A DNA stretch of 43,611 nucleotides from Dehalococcoidia bacterium (GCA_011191975.1 DUFA01000118.1:15495-59105); one strand, 5' to 3'; positions 1-8,650 are shown, numbered from the stretch's first letter. Numbers and translations: made by a program. Notes: generated by a model from the letters alone, not told the origin.

Positions 1-728
1 TCATATTCGCTGCCGAAAGTGCGATCGAAGAAGGTATGCCCGTGTAATTTCAACGGTAATTCGGTGGCTTCCAGCTTGACCAGGGTGGCTTCTTTCACAT
101 ATTTTACGTGCTTCATCCTGACCACGGTCAGCAGATTCCTGACCGCATTCGCTTCCGGCATGCTGGCGCCGCAGCCAAAATACAGTATCTGGTAGATAGC
201 TCTCAGGTCTTCGAGTGATATACCGGGAGCAGGCAATGCTTTGAGAGCAGAACCTCCTCCGGACGTGACATAGAAGACAATATCGCCTTTACCGGCGTTT
301 TTTTCTATCTCCAGCATTCGGGTGGCGCCTTTGACGCTGTCTTCGTCGGGCATGGGGTGCCCGGCTAGAGTGACGTTAACCCGGCTGCAGATTATCTCGT
401 CGCCTTTTTTCGTGTTGATCTGTCCTTCGGTTATCAGATCTCCCAGGACATCTTCCAGCGCCAGGGCTATCTTCTGGACAGACTTTCCCCCACCAACGAC
501 GTAGATGTTTTTTACATCATTCGAATCGTATTCGACCGGTTCCTGTCCTGCCGGCTCGGAGAATTCAGGATTTCCTATGATGAGCTTGCTGCCATCCAGC
601 CTGACAACCTTTTTGGTGTTTTCATAAGGATCCGGCGCGGCAAGAGCGGTCTCCATAATATCTAGTACCACCCGTCGGCCCTCGATATTACCGTGAGATA
701 ATAATTCGTCAAGATTCTTTATGATCAT
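1..728 (-). CDS. Glycerate 2-kinase (DUF4147/MOFRL family), partial at window edge
   Basis: Translating the minus strand from ATG 728 to the window edge gives about 242 residues of the N-terminal (DUF4147) part of the GckA-type glycerate 2-kinase family. Visible family signatures are IYVVGGGKSVQKIA, LAGHPMPDEDSVKGA, YVTSGGGSALKALPAPGISL and a later EANAVRNLLTVVR stretch. Known members phosphorylate D-glycerate to 2-phosphoglycerate with ATP in the cytoplasm. The MOFRL C-terminal domain lies outside the window. It starts 13 bases after the stop of the enolase-like gene on the same strand, so the two are probably co-transcribed. 2-Phosphoglycerate is the substrate of true enolase, so the pairing makes metabolic sense, but that partner is atypical. 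The family call is firm; the exact substrate is inferred. Confidence 0.85.
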   Translation of the reverse strand, partial: MIIKNLDELLSHGNIEGRRVVLDIMETALAAPDPYENTKKVVRLDGSKLIIGNPEFSEPAGQEPVEYDSNDVKNIYVVGGGKSVQKIALALEDVLGDLITEGQINTKKGDEIICSRVNVTLAGHPMPDEDSVKGATRMLEIEKNAGKGDIVFYVTSGGGSALKALPAPGISLEDLRAIYQILYFGCGASMPEANAVRNLLTVVRMKHVKYVKEATLVKLEATELPLKLHGHTFFDRTFGSEY

Positions 729-741
729 TGAAATTCTCTTG

Positions 742-2037
742 TTAATTCATTTGAGGGATAGTTACCCCGCGTTTGAAAGCGTCTTTACCAAGGAATTTTG
801 CGTGACTGCCCAGTTCTTCCTCGATCTGCTGCAGCCTGTTTGCTGTCGGACCTATCGAGCTCTCCCTGATGGTGGTGGCATTGATACCCACCGAATAATC
901 TGCGATATCGGCACCTTCTCCTCTGCTGGGACAGGGCATGACGCTGTACCCTTTCTGGTAGGCCATCTCTACCGTATCGAATGCTTCACTTATCGATCCT
1001 ACCTGGTTCACCTTAAGCAGCACTGAGTTACAGGCACCGACCGCCATCCCCTGTTTCAGTCGTTCGACATTGGTGCTGAAAAGGTCGTCGCCGACAACCT
1101 GGATACCCAGCTCTTTTGTCAGGATAGCATGACCCTCGAAATCATCCTCGTCAAGCGGGTCTTCAAGAATGACAAACGGATAATTTTTCACCATGTCATG
1201 ATAAAGACGGATAAGGTCATCCCTGGTTTTGTCTTCTTTCGAGTACAAGTACTCGAAAACATTCTTGTCCTTGTTGTGATAGGTTCCGGCAGCTACATCT
1301 ACCTGGATACCCATCCTGTCCGTGTATCCTGATTTTTCGATAGCTTCCGTCATCACATTCCAGATCTCTCTTTCGTGCTCAACGACGCCCGCAGGGATTA
1401 TTACCCTGAAGTTCCCGATGACCTTCATGTTAAAACGTTCTTCAATCAATTTCAGATACACCGACTGTATCTCCCAGGTGGCGTAGCAGGCTTCCTTAAA
1501 GGTATCGAAGCCGTAGGCCATAAAGGAATAGCTTGGTTTATCTCCATGAATCGGTTTACCGCCGTATCTTTCTAGACTGTTCAATATACCTACTCCTGGA
1601 ACCGGCAATATGCAGGCGTTAATCCCGCCGATGTGCTGGTAAAGAGAAATACCCAGGCTGGCAGCGCCAGCTTTTAGTGCCGCGGCGGAAACGCTGGCGG
1701 TGGTATTACCACCGAGATTAGCCTTGTTCGGAGTTCCGTCCAGTTCGAGCATGATCTCGTCAACCTTCCACTGCTTGGAAGCATCCACTCCCTTGAGCGC
1801 GGGAGCAATGATGTCGGAGACGTTCTTGACGGCTTTCAATACTCCCAGTCCGTGGTATCGCACTCCCCCGTCGTAGGCGAACTGTACTTCATGCTCTCCG
1901 ACAGACAGACCTGCCGTAGCTTCGGCAACTCCTGTTGCTCCGTTCTCCGTTATTACGGTTGCTTCGATGGAAGGATGTCCCCTTCCAGACAATATCTCCC
2001 GTGCGTATACTTCCTTTATTAAAGAACCTTCCGGCAT
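742..2037 (-). CDS. Enolase-superfamily protein, divergent enolase paralogue
   Basis: The 431-residue protein aligns along the whole length of enolase (phosphopyruvate hydratase). Retained: the metal ligands Asp247 (VDVAAG), Glu292 (LEDPLDE) and Asp317 (GDDLF), and the base Lys342 (LLKVNQ). Changed: the mobile loop PSGASTG reads ATAGLSVG near residues 41-47; the HADNNVDIQEFM segment reads IHGDKPSYSFM, losing the catalytic Glu168 equivalent; GDEGG (Glu211) is absent; SHRSGET reads PCPSRGEG near 368-375; and the Lys396 equivalent is Arg391. Normal 2-PG dehydration therefore seems unlikely, and a related acid-dehydration role is possible. SD AGGAG lies 7 bases before the ATG. A minus-strand TATAAT at 2087-2092 is a possible -10 with no clear -35. 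A canonical enolase would be expected elsewhere in the genome. Confidence 0.8.
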   Translation of the reverse strand: MPEGSLIKEVYAREILSGRGHPSIEATVITENGATGVAEATAGLSVGEHEVQFAYDGGVRYHGLGVLKAVKNVSDIIAPALKGVDASKQWKVDEIMLELDGTPNKANLGGNTTASVSAAALKAGAASLGISLYQHIGGINACILPVPGVGILNSLERYGGKPIHGDKPSYSFMAYGFDTFKEACYATWEIQSVYLKLIEERFNMKVIGNFRVIIPAGVVEHEREIWNVMTEAIEKSGYTDRMGIQVDVAAGTYHNKDKNVFEYLYSKEDKTRDDLIRLYHDMVKNYPFVILEDPLDEDDFEGHAILTKELGIQVVGDDLFSTNVERLKQGMAVGACNSVLLKVNQVGSISEAFDTVEMAYQKGYSVMPCPSRGEGADIADYSVGINATTIRESSIGPTANRLQQIEEELGSHAKFLGKDAFKRGVTIPQMN

Positions 2038-2116
2038 AATTCTACTCCTGAAAACAGATTTAACCTAATCAATGATATTCGCATCGATTATAAAAAAGCA
2101 AGATGAGGAACAGAGG

Positions 2117-2143
2117 TTGAATAGAAAGAAACCATGATATAAT
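2117..2143 (+). promoter_or_regulatory. Promoter for the larA-like gene (extended -10)
   Basis: TTGAAT at 2117-2122 and TATAAT at 2138-2143 are separated by 15 bases. The TGA before the -10 makes it an extended -10 element, which tolerates a short spacer. It lies about 65 bases upstream of the ATG at 2209, which has its own AAAGGAG Shine-Dalgarno site. Confidence 0.5.
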
Positions 2144-2208
2144 CGGGCAAAGTCCTGTAATAAAAAATCTCCCTTATATACAGCGTTATAGAAAAAGGAG
2201 TAGGTTCA

Positions 2209-3471
2209 ATGTCACAGACAGTACGTTTACCTCAATACGTATGGTTCAATGAAAAAGTAGTAGATTTTACCTTCCCTGATGACTGGCAGATAACCGAACA
2301 TAGAATAGCTGGATATGATAAACCTGCTCTTTCCGACGATGAAATAAAAGCCGCTCTTGATTCACCAATGGGTATGCCGCCTCTGCATGAACTGGCGAAG
2401 GCAAGGCACGAAGCGGTAATCATTTTCGATGATATGACGCGTAATACAAAGGTATATGAAATAATCCCTCATATCCTGAAGGATCTGGCGGATGCCGGTT
2501 TTACGAAAGACAGAATACGGTTCATTGCTGCCCTTGGAAATCACCAGGCTCTCGACTGGACTTCTATGGCAAAGAAAGTGGGGGCTGATACCGTTGCAAA
2601 TTATCCTGTGTACAACCATTGCCCTTTTCTGAATTGTACCGACATAGGTACCAGCAGCTACATGACGAAAGTATCGGTAAATAGTGAAGTGATGAAATGC
2701 GACCTTAAAATCGCAATCGGTCAGGTGGTACCGCACGGTATAGTCGGACTCAGCGGCGGAGGTAAGATAATTATGCCCGGAGTGTCTTCGTATGAATCCA
2801 TACGCTCGCATCATACGGTAACACACCAGCAATGGCAAATGGGAAACCGGGGAGGTGGTATGAGTCCTTACGATACACTCGATGGGAATCCTCTACATAC
2901 CGATGCCCTGGAAATCGCTGGGATGGCGGGTCTCGATATGCTTATCAATACACTCGTCAACTCTCGGGGTGAGACGGTGAAAGTCTTCGCCGGAGCACTC
3001 GAACCCACCTGCCACGCTGCCTACGATGAAGCAAAGAAGCATTACGCCGTTGTGAATACACGCGATGCCGATATCGCCATTGTCAACAATTTCATCAAGG
3101 CCAGTGAGTTCATGGTGGCGATAAAGCCCGGTATGCAGGCGTTAAAACCGGAAGGAGGCAGCGTTGTGCTGATCTCGAGTTCGCCCTCCGGCCAGGTAAT
3201 TCATTACATGTACGATAATTTTGGCAAGTTTATTGCAGGTGATGCCTACTTCGGTATCGAAATTCCTCCTCATATAAAAAACTTCATTATATATAACGAA
3301 TTTCCCGAAGCAAAAATCCCATATCGGTTTAAGAATCCGGAGCAGGTGATACAGACGAACAACTGGAACGAGGTGATAACGATACTGCAGAAAGATCACA
3401 GGCCGGGTTCCAGGATATCTGTATTTCCTAATGCCGACACACAGTACTTCATTCCCGGTGGCCCCGAGTAA
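2209..3471 (+). CDS. LarA-family nickel-pincer racemase/epimerase homologue
   Basis: The 420-residue protein belongs to the LarA (DUF2088) family, whose founding member racemises lactate with a nickel-pincer nucleotide bound to a lysine. Motifs seen: Asp74-Asp75-x-x-Arg78 (FDDMTR), His112 (ALGNH), His176 (PHGIVG), Lys186 within LSGGGKIIMPG, and His201/His202 (IRSHH). These match the Lactiplantibacillus LarA residues H108, H174, K184 and H200 with a nearly constant offset, so the cofactor site looks intact. The family has broad 2-hydroxyacid specificity, so lactate is not assured. The cofactor genes larB, larC and larE are not in the window. It is followed at once by the GNAT gene, probably in one transcript. 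Confidence 0.85.
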   Translation: MSQTVRLPQYVWFNEKVVDFTFPDDWQITEHRIAGYDKPALSDDEIKAALDSPMGMPPLHELAKARHEAVIIFDDMTRNTKVYEIIPHILKDLADAGFTKDRIRFIAALGNHQALDWTSMAKKVGADTVANYPVYNHCPFLNCTDIGTSSYMTKVSVNSEVMKCDLKIAIGQVVPHGIVGLSGGGKIIMPGVSSYESIRSHHTVTHQQWQMGNRGGGMSPYDTLDGNPLHTDALEIAGMAGLDMLINTLVNSRGETVKVFAGALEPTCHAAYDEAKKHYAVVNTRDADIAIVNNFIKASEFMVAIKPGMQALKPEGGSVVLISSSPSGQVIHYMYDNFGKFIAGDAYFGIEIPPHIKNFIIYNEFPEAKIPYRFKNPEQVIQTNNWNEVITILQKDHRPGSRISVFPNADTQYFIPGGPE

Positions 3472-3484
3472 TAAGGAGAAAATC

Positions 3485-3955
3485 TTGATAAAGATCATCG
3501 AGGCAGAAGAAAAACATATCCCTGATATAACCCGTCTCTGGAAGGAATTCATCCAATTCCATGTAGATATCGAACCTGTCTGGATTCCGAAAGAAGGAGC
3601 AGAACACGGTCAGCGGGAAGAACAGACGAAACCGCTGATGGCATCGGACAAAGGTCTCGTCCTGGTCGCTCTAGATGGAGACGAGATTATCGGTTACTCC
3701 ATATCAGAAATAAAGGACCCGCCACGAGGTTCCACCCGTACTGAATACGGTTACATCCACCACATGGCAGTCACCGAAAAATACCGCCGAAGCGGTGTCG
3801 GCGAAAAGATGTTCAATGAGATACTGAAATGGTTCAGGTCGAAAGGCATGGATCGCATCGAACTCGAAATCACGTCTAAAAACAATATATCCAGTTCCTT
3901 CTGGGATAAAATGGGATTCGAAGAATATATGCGGACTCTTTTCCTTGAGATATAG
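3485..3955 (+). CDS. GNAT family N-acetyltransferase
   Basis: The 156-residue protein is a single GNAT domain. The acetyl-CoA pyrophosphate loop is seen as EKYRRSGVGEKMF (R/Q-x-x-G-x-G/A pattern), preceded by the GYIHHMAV strand and followed by a SSFWDKMGFEEYMRTLFLE C-terminal segment. I choose the TTG at 3485 because AAGGAG at 3473-3478 lies six bases before it and the protein then begins IKIIEAEEKHI, as GNAT proteins usually do. The ATG at 3431 would overlap larA by 41 bases and add 18 unrelated residues. It probably acetylates a small molecule or protein N-terminus; the substrate is unknown. It follows the larA-like gene without a gap for a separate promoter. Confidence 0.82.
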   Translation: MIKIIEAEEKHIPDITRLWKEFIQFHVDIEPVWIPKEGAEHGQREEQTKPLMASDKGLVLVALDGDEIIGYSISEIKDPPRGSTRTEYGYIHHMAVTEKYRRSGVGEKMFNEILKWFRSKGMDRIELEITSKNNISSSFWDKMGFEEYMRTLFLEI

Positions 3956-4183
3956 TACTATACCTTTGTTATCTTGAAATCGGAGGAAATTTATCATTTC
4001 CCTTTTTCGAGTGAGAAACTATAGTATGTATCTATTTTTTAATATAAACTTATCAATAGTCTCATAAACTGTATCTTGGACCAATTGCATGGTTTCTGCT
4101 TTTACTATATTAGGCACGATTGCAGCAAATACAGTTAAGATAACTGTAAGTATAATTACTAATGTGAAATCTGGTAAAGTAAA

Positions 4184-5194
4184 TTACTGAGCTACTCTAG
4201 AAAAACCGTCTCGCACTTCGCATGGATCAGCGACATTTAAATAAGTATCAGTGTATTTCGAATATACTGGCCAGTCGGGTACATTTTTCGCAGATGGTTT
4301 ACCTGCCCTGGCAAAGTTTACCCACAATTCCATCAGAGTTCCTGATACTTTTCTATCGGTACTCGAAAGTTCCGGAGTAATCGATTTGACTCCGCACTGC
4401 TGCATGAACATCCCTATTGACCGCCACCATCCTGTCGAATCATCCCAGTCACCGAAAACATACGGAAGTTCGATGGAATGAACGGAAACACCTCCCTCAT
4501 CTCTCCAGTTGGAAGGTACCTGGTCGAAGATACAGGCATACCCGTTGTGTCCCTGTTTGATAACGGATTCAAGCATTTCAACATAGGCAGGGACAAGCGA
4601 TGGAATGATAAGTTGACCGGGACCTGTTAATTCTCCCAGGTTGGCAGATACGATAAGGGGTACCGGGTTACTGCACCCGGCTTGAAATAACTCTCTAGGA
4701 TTACCCGGTAATAACCAGCCGTCTACGGCGGCATCCCAGATAAAATTCGGAGGAGTTCCTGGAATGCGAGGTGGCTCTATTGACTGGTTGGCTTCAAGGA
4801 TCCTGGGAAAAGGCATTGCACGTGCCTGTTCTAGGGAGTTAATGCCAAGCTTTTCAAAAAGTTTTTCTCCGATGTTTTCAATTTCTGCTAGTGGTTTACT
4901 TTCTAGGATAGCAAGAACAGTACCGCTTTCGCAGATAGCCCGGTGGAATAATCCCTTCGCCAGAGGTGATAACATCATCATGGCTACTTTGGCACCGCCG
5001 CCAGACTCTCCGAAGATAGTGACATTGTCCGGATCACCACCGAACGCTGTGATATTGTCCTGAATCCACTTTAGTGAAGCGATAAGGTCCAGGAACAGAT
5101 AATTACCTGAAACACCCTCTGGCGATTCTTTCGAAAGCGACGGATGGGCAAACAGTCCGATCGGACCAAGCCTGTGATTTACCGTTACCAGCAC
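4184..5194 (-). pseudogene. Type-B carboxylesterase lacking its N-terminal ~100 residues
   Basis: The frame encodes the C-terminal two thirds of a type-B carboxylesterase (alpha/beta-hydrolase). It begins at VTVNHRLGPIG and contains the nucleophile elbow FGESGGG with Ser64 (numbered from the ATG at 5194), a likely acid Glu188 (NLGEL), and His239 in VHSIELPYVFG. The N-terminal part that carries the HGGG oxyanion hole is missing. Upstream the frame stays open only through YRLPQYGVVL and then enters a DapA-like sequence in another frame. The whole catalytic triad survives, so a truncated product could be made from the internal ATG, but without the oxyanion hole it is probably inactive. The simplest reading is a deletion that fused this gene to its upstream neighbour. 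Confidence 0.75.
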
Positions 5195-5525
5195 GACACC
5201 ATATTGAGGAAGACGATAGTTGTTCCATATCCTGTTCTATGGTATCGATGCCGGTGAACATCGATACTAATATTTTCCCGTTTGCTTCATCGCAGGCGAT
5301 CTCGAGGAACTTCTTTCGCTCCTCGAAAGTCATGGCGCATACTTCGGTCTGGCAAAGGATACTGAACATGCCTTTACTGATATTGTGCTGGACATCGAAC
5401 CTGATACCTTCCTCATCCAGTTCTTTCAGGTCCGGTGTGAACGAGGGGCTTAACACGCCATCGAGCCCTTTATAATGTTCCTTCGCCCATTGTTTCGCTT
5501 CTGACCTTGTAAACTCTAACGTCAT
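5103..5525 (-). pseudogene. Truncated DapA-family gene, fused by deletion to the esterase
   Basis: The start is ATG 5525, with a perfect GGAGGAG site at 5532-5538 six bases upstream. The first ~100 residues parallel the intact DapA-like neighbour at 5605-6660 (EFTRSEAKQWAKEH against EFTKNEAKEWAKKN, then LDEEGIR, MTFEERK and a TIEQDMEQLS segment matching TVEEDLEILS). After that the similarity stops and the frame runs out of frame through esterase-coding DNA to a stop at 5103. The catalytic Lys and Tyr of the DHDPS fold are therefore absent. The junction lies at about 5205-5235. Translation signals are intact, so the transcript is probably still translated into a non-functional peptide of about 140 residues. 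Confidence 0.8.
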
Positions 5526-5604
5526 ACTATTCTCCTCCAACCAGTATGTATTTCATCGAGTGGAACAGAGAACAGGGCAATTCTTTTTTCCTTCTATGAT
5601 TTGC

Positions 5605-6660
5605 TTAATATTGCTTTAACCTGGCCCCTTTAGCATAATTTACCCTCCCGACGAAAAATTCTTCCTCATTCTCACGTAACGGAACGCCAAGCCTACTGAG
5701 TCGGGCTCTAATTCCGTCTTTCTGGTAGTCATACAATCTTTGTCCCATCGGTTGTCTTACCATCCCACCGTTACCACCGAGCAGCCACTGTGCGTACTTA
5801 TCAGGCAAAGTACCGACGATTCCCGTGTTAAAATAGGAATCTGCACTTCCGCCAAGGTTTACACCAGCCGGTACGGCACTCATGAAATCCCAGTACATAT
5901 CCATCGCTTCATCCATCTTACCTTCGACAAACAGGTTGAACATGGGCACCATTTTAGGATTATCAGGTGTTTGAGATACATCATAGGGTCCGGCGCCTGC
6001 CCACTGCTGTCCGTATTGCGGGATGGTGATAGGCCAGTTGATCTGCACTGGATCGTTGACAAGCACCCGGTCCCCCACCAGCCGAAACGCTTCGACCATA
6101 AAGCCGATAGGTCCACCACCGCAAAGTTTCATTCCTACCACATTCGGGATATCAGCTATTTTCGAAAGTGTAGTCAGCGGAAAAAAACCCGGGTGCATGT
6201 GTCGAAGATGGAGTCTACCGGCATAGAAATTTACAGGTAAATTGGTTGCATCACACATTAGCTTGTACTGCCGATAGAGTTCTTCTTCAGACCTGGGATA
6301 GAACTGTACCGGATGACCGATCAATGCAAACGTACCACCTGCCTTCTCGAAATACGACAGTATTTCCAGGTCTTCTTCAACGGTGTTCTGAAGGACGGTC
6401 ATCGATACATGAATCTTGCCCCTGGCTTCATCACAGACTATTTCCACGAATTGTTTACGCTCTTCAAAGGTCATCGCGCTCGCTTCAACAGCACAGAGAA
6501 TACAACTCAACTTGTTGGCGATCAGATAGTTAACATCCCATCTGATACCTTCTTCGTCCAGTCCTGAAAGGTCCGGTGTATACGACGCGTGAATAACACC
6601 CTCCAACCCCTTTAAATTCTTCTTCGCCCATTCCTTGGCTTCATTCTTGGTAAATTCCAT
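5605..6660 (-). CDS. DapA/DHDPS-superfamily lyase or aldolase
   Basis: The 351-residue protein belongs to the dihydrodipicolinate synthase / N-acetylneuraminate lyase superfamily, class I aldolases that form a Schiff base with a lysine. The probable catalytic residues are Lys178 (VVGMKLCGG) and Tyr146 (LPVNFYAGR). It is longer than DapA (about 290 residues), with a C-terminal extension of some 60 residues ending in NYAKGARLKQY. SD AAAAGGAG precedes the ATG. It sits 12 bases downstream of the MaoC-type gene and upstream of its own truncated paralogue. This is a catabolic-looking set, so DapA proper (lysine synthesis) is unlikely. The substrate is unknown. Confidence 0.82.
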   Translation of the reverse strand: MEFTKNEAKEWAKKNLKGLEGVIHASYTPDLSGLDEEGIRWDVNYLIANKLSCILCAVEASAMTFEERKQFVEIVCDEARGKIHVSMTVLQNTVEEDLEILSYFEKAGGTFALIGHPVQFYPRSEEELYRQYKLMCDATNLPVNFYAGRLHLRHMHPGFFPLTTLSKIADIPNVVGMKLCGGGPIGFMVEAFRLVGDRVLVNDPVQINWPITIPQYGQQWAGAGPYDVSQTPDNPKMVPMFNLFVEGKMDEAMDMYWDFMSAVPAGVNLGGSADSYFNTGIVGTLPDKYAQWLLGGNGGMVRQPMGQRLYDYQKDGIRARLSRLGVPLRENEEEFFVGRVNYAKGARLKQY

Positions 6661-6672
6661 GTCGATCTCCTT

Positions 6673-7872
6673 TTATATCAGCCCCTCAGATCTCAGTTCA
6701 TCCAAAGGTCTGGCTCTTTTTACCTCATCCATAAGCTGTAGAGAAGGTTCCGGATAAGCTACCGAGCCCTTTTCATGGGAAGGAAGGATTATCGTGGAGA
6801 TGTTCGGGGGCATCGTAACTTCTCCTGTCTGGTTCTTCGCCCATGCTTCTATATCGACAAAGCAGCATTTTTCCTGTGTGTATTTCCTGACTACCTTACC
6901 TTCCAAGATCGTAGTATCCCCCATCATGTTGAATGCCCTTTCGTCTCCACTCATCCTGTAAAGAAACCCGTCATCACCCATCCAGTTGGTAAACAGGTTG
7001 CAGAGCCAGCTCATCCTCTGGTTGCCGTAATCATACGCCCTCTCAACGCCTATCACCCGGGCGAACTGGTCGAGATAATGTACCAACTCAGGTGCGTCCG
7101 CTTCACCAGTTTCCTCTACGTACTCAAGAAACCGGGGATGTCTGGCTTCGTAATCAAATTCATTCTTATGAGTTTTCAGATAGGGCGAACCGGCACCCAT
7201 CAGGAAAACAAGCTCATCCCGAACGCTCAACGGCTCCTTGATAACCGGACCGACACGGTCGCCGATATTAACATCCTCCCAGTACCTCGGTTCGGAGCCC
7301 CTGATTTCTTCATGATCATACGCTTCCAGTATCTGCAGCCAGTCCCGTTTGGTATAGGTATGCTTGGGTCGACCGCGTTCCTTTTTAGCGTGACCGGCGG
7401 CGCTTCTCTCCGCCCAGACTATATGATAGAGTTCCTTGCCGAGGATTTCCCCGGTCTCGGCATTGAGATAGACGATATCCCCGTAATCGATATATATGTT
7501 TCCGCTGCCGGCCATCCGGCCTTCCTTGATTTCCATGTCGCGGATTATTGCCACCGAGGCGAGTTTAGTGCCCTCATAAATCGGCCGGTACCATTCCCAG
7601 TCACCTCCAGAATACCAGCCGTGTATCCCGGTCAGACCGCTTCCGGTGGCTGTCCACTGGTGAGTGAAAAGGAACGTGCCCGGTGCGATTATTCTGCCAT
7701 ACTTCGTTTTTTTAGCATAGGCGGCGTCTCTAAACAGCGGGTTGGTATCTCCGATACCATCGACATAGTGCCGTATCGTATCGGCAGTCGCTTCATTATT
7801 GTAATATATACCGGAAGGAATGAACGGTTTGTTCATCCTGAAATTCCTTCTTTCCAGCATTTCCGGCGTCAC
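6673..7872 (-). CDS. MaoC-like double-hotdog dehydratase
   Basis: About 399 residues with two hotdog segments. The N-terminal one is FAS1-type dehydratase-like (DTNPLFRDAAYAKKTKYGRIIAPGTFLF); the second lies around residues 210-380. Enzymes of this layout hydrate or dehydrate enoyl-CoA-type thioesters. The GTG at 7872 has no convincing Shine-Dalgarno site, and ATG 7860 is an alternative. The frame stays open upstream to a TAG at about 7982-7984. It encodes a protein-like stretch (KVLDGYIKGVDEEKWADHPR), so the true start may be further upstream at a non-standard codon such as CTG. It heads a minus-strand operon with the two DapA-like genes, suggesting one degradation pathway for an unknown organic acid. 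Confidence 0.78.
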   Translation of the reverse strand: MTPEMLERRNFRMNKPFIPSGIYYNNEATADTIRHYVDGIGDTNPLFRDAAYAKKTKYGRIIAPGTFLFTHQWTATGSGLTGIHGWYSGGDWEWYRPIYEGTKLASVAIIRDMEIKEGRMAGSGNIYIDYGDIVYLNAETGEILGKELYHIVWAERSAAGHAKKERGRPKHTYTKRDWLQILEAYDHEEIRGSEPRYWEDVNIGDRVGPVIKEPLSVRDELVFLMGAGSPYLKTHKNEFDYEARHPRFLEYVEETGEADAPELVHYLDQFARVIGVERAYDYGNQRMSWLCNLFTNWMGDDGFLYRMSGDERAFNMMGDTTILEGKVVRKYTQEKCCFVDIEAWAKNQTGEVTMPPNISTIILPSHEKGSVAYPEPSLQLMDEVKRARPLDELRSEGLI

Positions 7873-7984
7873 CTTACCGGCTTCCGTAGGTAATTCTCCC
7901 CTGGATGTATTAATTCGCGGGTGATCGGCCCACTTTTCTTCGTCAACTCCTTTTATATAACCATCCAGTACTTTCGGCTCCTAA

Positions 7985-8502
7985 GATAATTATCAATACA
8001 CGGGTAATTTGTTATTCGTGATATAAGTTTGGCTTAATAGTAAGAAATCGTATATGACTATCGGTTGGGATATAATACTTTATATACTTCACCCAGCGCA
8101 AAGGACATTTCCGGATGATAAATTTTCATGTATGCTGATGAGAATGAAAAAAGGCTTTTTTTTAAGCATATTGGTACCTTGTAGGGCATTTACCTCTCTC
8201 CAGTAATGTAAATCGAGTAACGTCATTTTCTTGTTAGTAGAATTACCATATTCATGTTATACCGATAATAGAAACAATTGGTTTTACTGTCCTGAAATCG
8301 TAAGTTATCTGCAGCGCAAGGATAATATTTCATTGTTAGGCTGGAAGTCAGACGACTTTGTGGTAAATGATCAGAGAACAAAGATAGTGATAAGTACACG
8401 TAGATATCCCAATTTTTATTTACATTGTATCGCGTAATAGACTTACTAAGATCATTTATATAAATGTTGGTTTCAATATATCTGCTTGAATCTTTTCTAA
8501 TG
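7985..8502. other. Intergenic gap, no supported gene
   Basis: This AT-rich interval separates the leftward MaoC operon from the rightward GyrI/Fpg cluster. A 68-codon open frame at 8231-8437 has no good ribosome site or recognisable domain, and I do not count it as a gene. The right end borders the palindromic promoter at 8503-8536. No repeat, tRNA or terminator was evident. Confidence 0.5.
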
Positions 8503-8536
8503 TGACATACATATGTCAGCTACGAGGATGTATACT
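8503..8536 (+). promoter_or_regulatory. Palindromic operator with -10 box upstream of the GyrI/Fpg cluster
   Basis: TGACATA-CA-TATGTCA at 8503-8518 is a perfect 7-2-7 inverted repeat. It is followed by GCTAC and, 12 bases after the palindrome, TATACT at 8531-8536. The same arrangement occurs at 37386-37419 before the MBL/Fpg pair, with the same central CA, the same GCTAC and the same 12-base spacing. I infer a regulator-binding site overlapping the -35 region of a shared promoter. It lies 115 bases upstream of the first start codon. The cognate regulator is not known. Confidence 0.65.
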
Positions 8537-8650
8537 GTTCTTGACTCACCTGTTTAATAGGAGATAGCATATACCTCTACGTAAAATGTCAGAAAATATT
8601 TTCAGAACTTGTTTTCCGGGATCAGCTACTAATTAGGGGGTAATTCAAAT

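Noticed and set aside
5605-6660. DapA itself (4-hydroxy-tetrahydrodipicolinate synthase of lysine synthesis)
   Set aside because: The protein is about 60 residues too long, has a variant active-site context, sits with a MaoC-type enzyme and an esterase, and had a paralogue beside it. A catabolic lyase/aldolase is more likely.
6775-7893. A 372-codon open frame on the plus strand
   Set aside because: It is wholly antisense to the MaoC-like gene, which has clear family motifs; the frame has no domain, and its residues look like complement of coding sequence.
8231-8437. A 68-codon open frame in the 7.98-8.65 kb gap
   Set aside because: No good ribosome site, no recognisable domain and AT-rich random-looking composition.
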